Below are positions 49,901-61,136 of a stretch of 64,000 nt of DNA, in pieces. The notes beneath the pieces were generated by a model. It worked only from the letters and a program-made list of their open reading frames with translations, was not told the DNA's origin and searched no databases. The DNA comes from Pteria penguin (taxonomy: Eukaryota; Mollusca; Bivalvia; Pterioida; Pteriidae). The number at the start of each line of letters is the position of its first letter. The stretch's first letter is position 1. The stretch is from NCBI GenBank assembly GCA_035048485.1, contig CM068580.1, forward strand, positions 57,179,983 through 57,243,982, in the 5' to 3' direction. The position numbers and the translations under genes are program-made.

Positions 49901-52900
49901 TGTATGTATATTATTTTCATATGAAGAAACTTTCATAATTACTGATGGGCGCATTTCAAACATTGACATTGACGTGAAATTAGGGCTGAGAGTGTTTAAT
50001 CAGGGCTACTCGACCGATTAATCTTCTCGTTAATGGGGGAAGAATTCAGCGTTAACACCATTTCTTCCCCATATATCCTATCCATATGCGCGTCTAAGCT
50101 GTGGTACATATGAAACAAATGTAATGGATCTAATCAAATTACCGATAACATCACCATAAATACATGATTCACATCAAATATAAAAATGATTTTTCATGAT
50201 TAAGGGTTTCATATACAAAGTAATATAGATAACACAAGAAATGGAGTTACCAGGTGAACATTAAGTTATACACTATGCATGAATGTGTTGTTTAGTTATG
50301 TTGCCAAGTCAGTTTCATTGGCTATCATTATTAGCATTTTTACAATACTTACTTTATTTTCTTTTATTATTATTATTATCATTATAATTATTATAACAAA
50401 GATAAATTTATAAAAAAATAAATAAAAATAAAGATAAAATCAGTGTATTCGATATTCGAAAGTTGCATACAATATTCTTAGAATTTATTCCTCAACATGA
50501 AAAAATTTTATTTAATGATAAATTGTGTATTTTAAATTATCATTCTTTTGCTAATTGCATCGATTTCCCTGTACATATGTAGTGTTTATTTATAAGGAAA
50601 GAAAATTCGAAAGTTACTGTGCATTAACGAGGCAGTCAAAAGCCTTAACGCGGTTTACTAACTATGTAAGCCTGGAAATCCGTACTGACGGAAACGCATC
50701 TACGCAACAGTCCTGGGAGCACAAGATTAATAAAATTGACATTAACACGACGTTAAAATAATATTATGATTGGACTACACCTAACTCTGCTTTTTGAACA
50801 ATGATTGATAAACTTTGCTTACCGTTTGCTTGTCATCCGAATCAAAATTTACAATGGCTGTAATTTCATGGTCATATACAAGTCTCCAAAAATCAATAAC
50901 TGTATTCTCTAATGGAGCCTGGGTCACAATAAAACCTGACATTGACGTATGCGACTGTCAAAAAATTAATAGATGATACAACATACATACGTACATACAT
51001 AAAAACATACATACATACATATATACATATTTCTATACCTTGATATTTTAGGTATAATGCCTATCGCTTGTCTGATTATTTACTCTAATAACCCAGTAAA
51101 AAGGAATACGAGATGTCTGATTCAGCTGTAAAAGAAAAGTTGCCATGGAAAAATAGAGCCAACTTCAATGGTCAATTGAAGTGATAATCGTTTCTCAGTT
51201 GGTATAATTAATCGATTCAAACTGTTATAGTTAAGCAGTACAAACATTATTAGACTAAAGGAATTATAGATAATCTACCATAAAGAGAGCAAGAAGCAAT
51301 AGATTACTAATGCTTAGAGCTCATAATATAAACACGAATGGTATTGAGGGAAAAATATAAAAAATCTAAAGTTATATTTACATCATCCAACTATGTTCTG
51401 CCCATCTGATAATGGGGAAAGTTCCCTCACATGTCCAAACTAAGAATCTTGTGTTAATTACCGCTGCATGTATGTAAATTTATTAAATGCATTTATAAAC
51501 TGAAATACACAGAATACAACAGATCCACTCAAACCAATGATACATCATGTCTACCACGACACGTGACCGCTGTGTTTTAGGGAAATGGCGGGACTCGAAC
51601 CTGGGACTTCTCTGTCAAGAACGAAGTATTTAACCAATTGCTCAACGCCGGCTCCTCACAGTCACAAGGGACGAGGTTCAGGACCTTATCTTTTCTGAAA
51701 AGTTTTACACAAGGTCCGTCGACCCAATCACCAACCGACCAAGTGCGACGGTTAAGGAAAAAATCGAAATCCCGATGAAATAACATTATCGAAAAATTTA
51801 ATCCTCCACAGTTTATATATTCATAAAAATCTTTCGAAGACTGTGGTATCTGTAACAATAATTAAAAAGATTGAAAAGAAATATTAGAACATGTATACGT
51901 TATAGTTGTGTGCACTAGAGGCGCATTTCGAAAACTTGTCTCCTCAGTGATGTTCATGGCCGAATTATTGGAATTGACCTCTCCGTACGAATGATGTAAG
52001 CACGCATTCTTCGATAGATAATTCCATTGTTGCTAACCAGCGTCAAGCTTTCGTTAAGTACAAAGACAGTGATGTTCATGGCCGAATAATTGGAATTGAC
52101 CTCTTCGTATGAATGATGTAACCACGCCTCCATCGATAGATAACTCCATTGTTGCTAACCCGTGTCAATCTTTCGTTAAATACAAAGAACAGTAAGTGAA
52201 TCTTAGCGAGATTATTCACTTCTCATACGAAAAAATATGAGAAATTTTACGCGGGTTGGCAACAATTGTGTTATCTATCGAAGGAGGCGTGGTTTGATAG
52301 TAGGGTTGTATTTATTTAAGTTAATGATATTTTCTTCATATATCTATGTTTCCACGGCTTATTGAAATATATAACATAGAGATACCATTCTATGGAAACA
52401 TTTGTGGTTTTAATGGACGTTCCTAGTTTTATGAATGTGCTTCACTAAAATGTGTACTTCAGGTGCTGTTTTAGTAAAAAAAAAATATGACATAATTTAA
52501 AAGTTTAACTGATTTCCTCTACATTACCTAAAATGTTTTGGTGTCGAATGACGTTTTATAAGAGTAGCCTATTGTACATTTTACAGTATGGGATATGATA
52601 CATCATTAAAATTTGGACATATTTTTTTTATATTTTTCCAAAACATACAGAGAATTAGCAATACGCTCCTTTTATATTTTATTGTTATCTTTCCCATCGT
52701 AAGAAGATAATAGAGGGTATGTGGATCTTTGATTTTGAGATTCATTCTCTTTTTTTTATGAAAAATGCATTTTTCAATTTTAGCCAGTACTTCCTCTGTC
52801 ATTTGAGACCAATGTGACAGAGGAAGTACTGGCTAAAATTAATAAAAATTAATTGCCCTCTATTATCCTCTTATCTACGATACTATGAAGTAAACAATTT

Positions 52901-55900
52901 CATGCATGGTAAACTCATAATCCAGTTTTCTAATGAAAGATTATTTGTTTTGAAGATTCGAAAGTAATGTGTCCTTGTGTCGTTTAGAATGGCACGGAAT
53001 AACAAAACTTAATACTTGCACAACAACATTTACTTCTATTTTTCAAGCATGAATATGCTTCACTGTATATGGCGTCACTGAATAACAGATATATAATGAC
53101 TGGATCATAATATTTTTTTGTTAAATATTTAAATTAGGAATTGCATATTTGATAAAAAAAAAACCCCTTCTGCTTAGTCAAATAATGAATCAATTGCCAA
53201 CTATTTAAAACGAATCTGCTTTTATCATTTGTAGATGTAGAAGCACAACAATGAAAGTGCTGCTTTAATTGCCTCTCTCATTAGAACCTATCTATACTTC
53301 AGCCATGTTGAAAAATATTCTGATTGTCCTTTGATTATCTTGATTTTCCAGACACTCCATGCTCTTCACTTGTCATTAAGTACTGCATTACATCATTGAT
53401 AATTTGAGAAATTAACAATTTTACTTGGTGTGATTCGGTAATAATTCTCCAAATAGTTAAACTAATGTTGTCTTAATAGATTTCATCAACACTTGTTCTG
53501 TTATAAGATTTGTGGACAGATTAGCCACGTATCCAGAATTAAATCTCATTACATAATGCCGCGACTAAGAAAAAAGCTTCAATTGTCGGGTTTTGTTTGG
53601 GAGGTTCTTGCTAATTTTAGTAATATATACATGTGCTAATTAAGTTTAGAAGTTGTGTCCGGATGAAGCCAGATATTGTGATATTTCTAAGAAAATCTGT
53701 TTATGAAGATTCCAGTTTTCTGTCATTTCGGCTGTTACGAGTCTCTTTAGGATTTCGATCATAACCATATATTGAATTCAAAAGATTTGCAGTTCTATTC
53801 CTAACAAGTCATCTTCTGAATGTTTCCAACTCTTCGAACTTCTTATTTCCTGTTACATTTGTAAAAAAAAAAATAGACCTTGTGATTGGATAGAACATCC
53901 GTCGATAGTTTATCCCAGTACAGGTAATTTTCCTGCTTACAAGACATCTCATCATCGAACTGGTTTAAAAATTTGTCACAAAATGATTCAACTGGATTGA
54001 ATTGGAAATCAATTTTTTTCACCAGAGGAATTTATGCATGCTTGGTACTTCTTGCTTTCAAACAATATTTGGACGGCGACAATCTGTCGTATACGATTAA
54101 GTGGCCTATGCACGCACGTGAAATTGCTTTTCTAGTCTCCATGTGAGGTAGCATGAATTATTTCAAAAGTATCAGATAGACCACTTGTTTGCTACATAAT
54201 GCGCCATTCAGCTCCGAATTAGTTCATTTATATGTGTGAACCATGTGTGAACCATTAGACATCATCTTAATAAAATTGCTACACAACTTCATATTGATGG
54301 ACGTCAAAAGCACATAAGCCTAGGCGATGAAGGATGTCGTTCAGAAATGTGGAAGCAATATGATCGTCAATTTTGTTCACACCAATTATTGCAGTATATA
54401 CATTTTGTCAATTATATTTTCTTAAAATTCCAAAAATTTACAGTAAACGTGTTTCCATGTAACTAAATGTTACACAAAAGGTGGTGTATGTGGAAAAAAA
54501 ATGACTGTGTTGACTTTCGCTCCCTTCCTTTCTTTATAATGTGTGTATGTGGTAGAACTTAAGCATATTCTCACTATTGTTATAACGTTAGAGTCTCGTT
54601 CTATATCCATTAAATAATTGCGTTTGTTAAATTGGAAGCTAGAACCAATAAACTGCTTTACTAAAACTATATACTATATTGTAAATGATCATCCCAAATC
54701 GGCACCACAATTACTGTGTAATTTTAAAAAAGTAACAACAGTATCAACAAATTTTCGGCCACTTGGCCTAAGGAACTAGTTTTGTTTCCACTTGTTAAAG
54801 GCCAAGTGGTGGAAAATTTATGGATACTTAGCGTTTCTTATTACTTATTTTATTCATAGTTCCCTTCGAAGGACCTCTTATTACTACTGTGTAATCTATT
54901 ATTTTTAATCGTTCTTCATGTATTTGTTCTAATATTCTGTTCCAATTCTAAAAGAAGGGGGGAAGGGGGGGGGGGCGAGTGTGAATATGTTTTGTGGCTG
55001 AGTAAGATCTGATTTGATCCTGTTCTTGCACTATAGTAAATAAACACATTGGTATCTATTTCCCACAGTCTCAGTTGTATATCATACGCGCATTGCATAA
55101 TTAATTTATGAATTTTATCCTCACATCACTATTCATAATACTGGGGCATAAAGACTTACGGGTATAAAGACAGCATTGATGAAATCCGTTTGTCCCTGGA
55201 TATATTTCATTAGACGTGGTCGGTATCTGTCCACTAGAAATAATATATTGTAAAAGTATAAATGCAATAAAACATGACGACATAACATTGATAATTTATA
55301 CAAAATATGATGTCAATATATTGCACAAGCGTTTTAGACGTGATAATACACATTATTATAATAATAAATATGTGACCTATTAATTGTATGCAAGCTTTTC
55401 ATTACAATTTTTTCTAGTTAATACTTAAGATTAGGAGTGTGGGTGACATTTTATGTAATAGAGACATATGCACAATGCATTGAACAGCTACCGATATAAT
55501 ATGATGATATATGATTGTCACTTACTTTTTGTTATTTACTAACCATCTATTTATTTATGTATACGATGTGCATGATAAAGATAAATTATTGCCTGAGATT
55601 TTCTAAATTGAAAGTGAATTTAAGATATAAAACATACAGGGTAGATTAGTCTGTGAACGATTTTTGCGCTTGTTTTGTTCTGTTGTCGATGCTAAGAAGT
55701 CTTTCTTGGTGTAGATCCTTTTCATTTTAGTAACTTTCTATGGGAAAAACAAAAAACAACTTATTTGAATGAAATTTGTTGTCGTATTTGTGGGGAAAAT
55801 ATAAACACAAATATCAGTAATTTTCTGTAAGTAACATTTCTTATATGTTAACTAAAATTATTACATCATGTTACTATGTAATGAGAGTACTAATGCTACC

Positions 55901-57961
55901 ATGTACGATTTGTATCAGTACATACAGTGTGGAAACATAACATGATTTTAAACCTCAAATTCCTTTTGTATACGTTGCTGATTGATTGTTTTCTTGTCGG
56001 ATACCATTTTTCTCCATTCTACGGGGAAATCTGACATGGCTATAGTAGTCTGAGGGAGTTGTAGTTCTTCCAGAATGGCTTCATGCAATAACACGTACTG
56101 AGACTAAAATCAGAGTTGAATATTCAATAGTATAGAAAATTCCATGTCATATGAGTGTATGTGGAAATACAAATGCAACAGGGAAGCATAGATATGCTAA
56201 ACGTTATGCAGAATTAGCGATCATTACCTATTAGGATCAAAAGGATGTACAGGATATCTTAAGGATATCAAGTGTTTTGAATAGGTAAGCATTATCTGCA
56301 GCGTGTTCTATCATTAAGGTCTACATGAAATAAAGATTGAATGAAGGGTTTTGTAAATACCGGTTTCTCAACCATATTCATTCTGCATTCTCTCATTACT
56401 TTTACGAAGTCCTTCACATTGATTCTGTTTGTTTCCTTGGCTGTGTGGACAAGATCATCTAGGCCTATATAGGTCCCTGTTCTTCCTATACCATCACTGT
56501 GTTGTAAACGATAAACAAGTTGTATATAAAAGAGAAAACTGAAGACATTGTATATAGAACACATACATATTGCTGTGAATTCTAACGTATTCTGATATAA
56601 AATCATGTTCTTAATTGTTTCTACAGCTTTGTGTTACGAAAATATATTATGCAGAACTTCTACTTATTTTCAATTTACACCATGCACATACATTTATCTG
56701 ATAAACCAACTACACATATCATACTCTATAATTGTAGATACATGAATTGCTGGTTTCTTTGTTTACCTGCAATGTACAAGCAGAGGTCCGTCTAAGTCGG
56801 ATTTCTTGGATTCCACTCGTTTGTGGAATTGCACGAGTAGGACAGGATCTGTGACGTCATGATCAGGCCATGCCGTAAAGTGGAATTGGTGAACACGCCG
56901 TGTTTGCTTGCTCTAAATAGATAGAAAGTTTATCGTGGTTATGTATTTCTTTTAATACTTAGGGACAGTTCAATTATGCTAGTTCTATCTTCATATACTT
57001 TTTTTGCTTTTTACTTTAAGGCCAATTTTACATTTAGTATTCTCAAATATTTATCCTTTCGATTCCGGAGAGTATTGGCCTTTAAGGCAACTATAGAGAT
57101 GTAATTTGTCCAACTGCACATATAGTCACTAAACTGACATACATTTAGATATTCTTATATTTCACATCAATGAAAAAGTCTTTAAGAGATCTGTTAAATT
57201 ATCTTTGTTCTCAGATTCTTCATTCCACATTGGAATGCTTTGTACATTTTTTTTTCGGGATCTTTGTTCACATATTGATTACTAATCTCTGTGTTCTGTG
57301 TGACTAGTAAATTTCACAAGGATAGGTACATTTTTTCACGGCTCAATATTAAAGGCGGAATGAGTTCCTTAAATAAATAAGTAAGGAATAATGTACTGAA
57401 ATTAAATGCACTGAAGCCAACCAAGCTATGTTTTAAAAGGGTGTACAATCTTCTGAATTCATAATGGTAAATACAGGTACAACTCACTGTAATATAACGT
57501 ACCAAAATGAAGTCAGGAAATATCGAGGTGTAAGCATCACCTTCTTGGCTAGTCTCACCCACTGCAACAACACAACAGTAATGCAACACACCGCATAGTT
57601 ACGATGAAAGTGAACAAAATCTTTAGAAAATGGCTAAACGAAATAACGCAAGGACATGAGTATAACAACATTTAAGTTAAACTCTCCTTGGAATAACCAT
57701 ATATGAGCTTCATACCCAAAAGGGAATAAGTTTAACAATAATGTTAAAAATTTCATAGCATCAGTTTCTGATGCTATGAAATTTTTAACATTCATAGTCT
57801 TCTTTAAATATTTGAAATTCTTTTCAAATAACCTTGTTGTCTTCTACTTGTATTTCTCTTTGTGTATAGAATGAATACGTTCGCTCGTCGATTATCGTTA
57901 AAGTAAATCTCCCAAGTTTTTCACGCTTACCGGCATCTGGCCAGTACTTGTTGCATTTGTT
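46874..57961 (-). CDS. Receptor-type protein tyrosine phosphatase gene 2, 3' part (11 exons visible)
   Basis: Tandem paralogue of gene 1, same strand. Exons from 5' to 3' are 129, 146, 136, 150, 100, 74, 132, 120, 149, 136 and 69 nt, equivalent to exons 12-22 of gene 1. They total 1341 nt in one open frame (446 residues and stop). D1 keeps KCxxYWP and WPD. Its P-loop reads HCSDGIGRTG (Ala to Asp), and the Q-loop reads EKPSQY instead of QKPPQY. D2 has the same dead loop as gene 1. All splice sites are intact and no stop is seen, so it is not an obvious pseudogene. Exons 1-11 are not found between 57962 and 64000. They may lie beyond the window or be lost; intron homology to gene 1 fades near 58790. 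Confidence 0.87.
47530..47640 (+). repeat. Interspersed repeat (GCGCATTTCGACAA family)
   Basis: GCGCATTTCGACAAGTTATG, TCTTCAGTGATGCTCGTGG, CCGAATGATTGGAATT recur at 51921-51975 and, more diverged, at 34060-34115. It lies in the last intron of gene 2. Confidence 0.5.
47708..47843 (-). CDS. RPTP gene 2, equivalent of exon 21 (degenerate P-loop)
   Basis: CDGTRSCDVFCATMIAMESL to RRPEFFADY at a GTGAGT donor. Only about 4 of 136 nucleotides differ from gene 1, far fewer than in neighbouring exons. Reading past the donor gives a stop at 47678-47680. Confidence 0.88.
47960..48145 (-). repeat. SINE-like repeat, degraded
   Basis: GGTCTTTTACGTGC and GACACGGG are shared with 59960-60005. A degraded tRNA-like head (AGCCAAGCACTCCATCCAC in plus sense) is at the high end. 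It lies in the gene 2 intron between the exon 21 and exon 20 equivalents. Confidence 0.45.
48981..49129 (-). CDS. RPTP gene 2, equivalent of exon 20 (WPD lost)
   Basis: DIGKEKAIKLVSVELGAAM to GPCAVVS; 149 nt; about 34 of 49 residues match gene 1. No WPD; Ser sits at the catalytic Cys position. Acceptor CTTCAG, donor GTATGT. Confidence 0.88.
49760..49879 (-). CDS. RPTP gene 2, equivalent of exon 19 (divergent D2 middle)
   Basis: Begins DGFVPTSNNE, ends VVLCVK; 120 nt. Only about half of the residues match gene 1, by far the most divergent exon pair, yet the frame is open. Acceptor GTTTTAG, donor GTATGG. Confidence 0.82.
50823..50954 (-). CDS. RPTP gene 2, equivalent of exon 18 (D2 FIVTQ/DFW)
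   Basis: GFIVTQAPLENTVIDFWRL; about 34 of 44 residues match gene 1 by hand count. Acceptor TTGACAG, donor GTAAGC. A 4.2-kb intron lies upstream. Confidence 0.89.
51580..51730 (-). repeat. tRNA-headed SINE fragment
   Basis: Reverse strand shows GCCGGCGTTGAGCAATTGG and GGTTCGAGTCCCGCC, A- and B-box-like and spaced as in a tRNA. The part beyond 51655 resembles 10200-10290 and 39195-39280. It lies in the gene 2 intron 50955-55159. Confidence 0.5.
51947..52190 (+). repeat. Tandem duplication, two units of about 122 bp
   Basis: Units start at 51947 and 52069 with GTGATGTTCATGGCCGAAT and include CGATAGATAA, CCATTGTTGCTAACC and CTTTCGTTAA. The first unit grows out of the GCGCATTTCGACAA family at 51921. 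Confidence 0.8.
52120..52294. repeat. Inverted repeat with central hairpin (foldback element)
   Basis: 52120-52163 (ACCACGCCTCCATCGATAG, ...TAACCCG) is mirrored by 52250-52294 (GCGGGTTGGC, ...GGAGGCGTGGT), arms of about 44 bp with few mismatches. TTCTCATA and TATGAGAA (52219-52243) pair in the middle. Confidence 0.75.
52776..52840. repeat. Perfect 26-bp inverted repeat, 13-nt loop
   Basis: 52776-52801 and 52815-52840 are exact reverse complements (AATTTTAGCCAGTACTTCCT...). Weaker pairing continues outwards (AGAGGG near 52712 and CCCTCT near 52856), suggesting a larger, older foldback element. Confidence 0.85.
52841..55159. other. RPTP gene 2 intron, 3' part, nothing coding
   Basis: Part of the 4.2-kb intron between the exon 18 and exon 17 equivalents. 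Contains the 54750 inverted repeat and a G-rich run at 54957-54974. Confidence 0.55.
54750..54819. repeat. Imperfect inverted repeat
   Basis: AAATTTTCGGCCACTTGGCC and GGCCAAGTGGTGGAAAATTT pair with two or three mismatches around a loop of about 30 nt. It lies in a gene 2 intron. Confidence 0.65.
55160..55233 (-). CDS. RPTP gene 2, equivalent of exon 17 (D2 DFINAV)
   Basis: DRYRPRLMKYIQG then DFINAVFIP; 74 nt, same phase as gene 1. Acceptor TTTCTAG, donor GTAAGT. Confidence 0.89.
55638..55737 (-). CDS. RPTP gene 2, equivalent of exon 16 (start of D2)
   Basis: KMKRIYTKKDF then KRKNRSQTNLP; 100 nt. Clear acceptor CCCATAG and donor GTATGT. This exon fixes the less clear start of the gene 1 counterpart. 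Confidence 0.88.
55954..56103 (-). CDS. RPTP gene 2, equivalent of exon 15 (end of D1 and linker)
   Basis: SQYVLLHEAILEELQL then a linker ending IQKEFE; 150 nt as in gene 1. The intron upstream is only 257 bp, against 711 bp in gene 1, which carries a repeat insertion. Confidence 0.9.
56361..56496 (-). CDS. RPTP gene 2, equivalent of exon 14 (P-loop with Ala-to-Asp)
   Basis: Reads DGIGRTGTYIGLDDLVHTA, so the signature is HCSDGIGRTG. GCT in gene 1 is GAT here. Ends MVEKP, where gene 1 has MVQKP. Same length (136 nt) and phase. Acceptor ACACAG, donor GTATTT. Confidence 0.9.
56767..56912 (-). CDS. RPTP gene 2, equivalent of exon 13 (WPD loop)
   Basis: Contains RRVHQFHFTAWPDHDV and GPLLVHC. About 10 nucleotide differences from gene 1 over 146 by hand count. 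Acceptor ATTTAG, donor GTAAAC. Confidence 0.9.
57740..57792. repeat. Perfect 25-bp hairpin with 3-nt loop
   Basis: 57740-57764 and 57768-57792 are exact reverse complements (AATGTTAAAAATTTCATAGC...), loop TTT. It lies in the gene 2 intron between the exon 13 and exon 12 equivalents, about 40 bp downstream of the exon 12 donor. The gene 1 intron has only one arm-like segment here. Confidence 0.9.
57833..57961 (-). CDS. RPTP gene 2, equivalent of exon 12
   Basis: Starts NKCNKYWPD, ends REIQVEDNK; 129 nt as in gene 1. Acceptor CTTGTAG, donor GTTATT, as in gene 1. First exon of gene 2 visible in the window. Confidence 0.88.
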
Positions 57962-59544
57962 CTACAAGACATAAATAAATTCTATACAATAATATATTCT
58001 AAACAACAATAATGAGACATAAAACAGTTAATGTAAAGTACATATAAAAATGTTACATTAAATTGTTCAAATGAATATGTCGATATGGAAATTTATAGCA
58101 GAAATTCAGCATTTCCTGCTGACATTATACATAGTGCACCATTGGGTGTTTTCATAACATTATATGAAGTGCACTTCCAGTTAACGATTTCAAAAATTTC
58201 AATATTCACTACGTGGCTACTAAGTAAACCTGTCCTACATAGTTCTATTATTAGTGCTTTCAAGCATACTTCATTACTTGATTCCAAGTGCTGTTCAGAA
58301 CTAGTTTACTACTGACCGCTTTACTTCGTCTGAATTGTAAATCAGCATGCTTAAAAATATATGATATGGAATATATTTGAATAAACCATCCTTTTATCCT
58401 TATACCCAGTGCAAAAATGTCATTCATTTTTTATTTGATAGATTTATGAACAGATCAATTCATTAAATCTTTAAATCTATTTACAGTCCTACATAACGTC
58501 TTCTGTTTTTATCTTATTACCAGCGTACATTTAATAAATCATAATTATAGTTACTTTGAATTAATGTTAAAATATAATGACATGAAAAGATTATTTACAA
58601 ATGTAAACTAAATAACTGGTACACTTGACCAAACTTTTCGACCACTAATCTCAAAAATCTAAATTAGTATATGACTAATCAAACTATATTTACATCTATG
58701 TTTAAACAAATACAAGGTTAGAGAAGTACAGTAACAGGGGTAAGATCAGGTCTAATGAAAAAGTGAGCATCTCTTGGCGACCTACCACACATGTAATGAG
58801 CATAATATAAACCGTAATCAATAGTTATAATTAATACAAACATCTACTACTATAAAAATAAAAATGTCAACATATTAATATATATCTGTAAATTGTATTG
58901 ACAAACAAGATTATTATAGCGACGGTAAAAGGAATAGGTACGTTTTCTACTAAAATCGGCTAAATACGGAATTAAAATAAAACTCTTTTGGATTCATAAA
59001 AAAATATTTTTGTTACTTTTGTTTTAATCCTTTGAAAAAAGGCGATTAAAAATAATATTTTGTGGTCTTCTGAAGTCATGATAGTACGCATTACTGTTGA
59101 CGGCATGACGTCGCTTCATCGCCGTTGAGTATGATATCGTTGTTAATGCAAAAGCCGCATAATAAATTCAGTAGAACCAATATTGCAAATGTAGTAAATG
59201 GTAGGGAGAACCAGTTACGTTGTGCAATATATCAACTGTTTTGACCTAAATTACCCATATTTACTTAAGTCAAAGAGAGTGAATATTCCGACCAATCTTT
59301 CTGCACTGGAAATGCATTTATTCGAAATGCGTCGCTGATGTTGGCAAATCTATTTACAGTTGATTTGATATAAAGCCTTTTAAAGGACATATTCAGCAAA
59401 ATAAGTCACGAAAGCTCTGACGATTCCATACACATAAATCATTTAAGTCTGGTCAATGTTTGATTGCACAAAATTCAAATCTAACACTGATTTTTGTTAG
59501 AGAAATCCTATATATAAACTCTATATAAATTGAAATGTAAATTA
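57962..59544. other. Upstream of the last visible gene 2 exon
   Basis: Similarity to the gene 1 intron 15596-17021 continues to about 58790 (for example AAGTGAGCATCTCTTGGCG against the 16010 region) and is then lost. No exon 11 equivalent (DFW motif) was found here or up to 64000. Confidence 0.5.
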
Positions 59545-59785
59545 CGAAAGTTACTGGTGTCACATGACTATGACACTGACAACAATGTACCACAGTGGAC
59601 ATACACGGACCCCTGAAATTCAGAGGTGAGACCAGGTACCCGGGAGGAGTGAGCGTCTCCTGTTTGGCTAGCCACGCCCGCCGTGAATGCCCTTACATAC
59701 AGACGAAACATGCATAATTCAGCACTGTATATATACATGAATGTGAGCAAATACTGTATAGAAAGTGTCATAGCCACATAGCATA
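59545..59785 (+). repeat. Interspersed repeat family R1
   Basis: Blocks ACGGACCCCTGAAATTCAGA, ACCAGGTACCCGGGAGGAG, GAGCGTCTCCTGTTTGGC and CCCGCCGTGAATGCCC are shared with 39863-40130 in the same orientation (about 230 bp). Shorter or reversed copies lie at 2377, 15125, 23091 and 34275. Confidence 0.65.
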
Positions 59786-59834
59786 AGGAAAAAGAGTATA
59801 ATATTGAATACTACTCTTCATCTAAATGAAGGAG

Positions 59835-60150
59835 GTTTGGTTTAATGTGGTTTAACGTCACTGTAAACGCGAGTTCAGCGATATTTCAGCTATATAATTA
59901 CGGGTCATAGTCGTGCAGACTGCAGTTATATGTCCTCCTGCCGGGCACCCATACCATGGGCAGAGAAAGGTCTTTTACGTGCCAAGCCTTCCTCAACACG
60001 GGCACCTTGACGCCCGAAGACGTTTCTAATTTCCTTGCCATCGGAGGCACACCCGCTTATGGCGAGCGATAGCGGGATTTGAACTCGCGTCCTTTCCATT
60101 ACGAGTTCCACGCAGGAACCGATGAGGCACTTCAGGCTTCCAAATCAAGG
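59835..60150 (-). repeat. SINE-like repeat with tRNA head
   Basis: Body (CAGCTATATAATTACGGGTC, GCCGGGCACCC, GGTCTTTTACGTGCC) with a B-box-like GGGATTTGAACTCGCGTCC at 60072. A second related copy follows at 60255-60475. Confidence 0.5.
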
Positions 60151-60254
60151 AAGAGTAGCTCCTCCAGGACTACTACATCACCTGGAAGATGGGCAATATT
60201 TAGCTATATGTCATGCAACTGCTGTATGCGTAGTTATATGACGTGAAACTGTGT

Positions 60255-60475
60255 TAAACATTGGTTGGTTTATTCCAATTGAGCAGTATTTAAGCTATAT
60301 AGTGACAGGTCATAGCTGTCCAGACTGCTGCCGAACAAACACAACATTGACTGTTAGTGATTCTTAACCACGTTTCAACCATTAGTAACATGCAAATGGT
60401 TATCATTTATCCGAAATCGAACCAACGACTTTCCGACCATGAGTCCGACCTGCTTCGTATTTAGTCACGGTAGGC
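60255..60475 (-). repeat. SINE-like repeat, second adjacent copy
   Basis: Shares AGCTATATAGTGACAGGTCATAG and the CCAGACTGC block with the copy at 59835. Its head reads ATCGAACCAACGACTTTCCG near 60415. The same orientation suggests independent insertions of one family. Confidence 0.45.
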
Positions 60476-60956
60476 TTACATAAAAGTATTTTCATATAAA
60501 AGAAAATGGTGTGACACTTGTTTTCTAAGCATTCATCATGCATCAGTAATTTTAAACATGCAGACATATATGAAATCGCTGCACTCACTTTACAAGTAAC
60601 AAATGTTATATCAAACGCTTTACTTACTTTGTTTTGAAGGAAAATATCAAAAGGTAGACTATTGACATCAGAAAAAAAAATCAACTAATACATGTAATTT
60701 TTCAGTTAGAATCATGGTTAAGATTTTGTAAGTACGTTTTTACAACAGCAATTGAATGTTCTAGAAGCGTTTAGTAGACATATACGCCATATATCATAAC
60801 TTCGTTTTCAGTGGACAGACAGTAATGACAGTCAGTCTATGAAAAGCTCGCTTTAAACATAATGTCAATGAACGTTAACACTCCTCAATAACATCATCAC
60901 TATCGGAATCGCCATTGATATCTGGAAGTTTCGATGTACACACACATGTACATATG

Positions 60957-60997
60957 CATACATACATACATACTACATACATACATACATACATACA

Positions 60998-61031
<34 letters not shown>

Positions 61032-61081
61032 CATACATACATACATACATACATACATACATACATACATACATACATACA

Positions 61082-61114
<33 letters not shown>

Positions 61115-61136
61115 GCATTCATACATACATACATAC
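60957..61136. repeat. CATA microsatellite, about 180 bp
   Basis: ACATACATAC repeat with a few interruptions (TACTACA, ATATATA). Open frames on both strands through it are artefacts. Confidence 0.95.
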
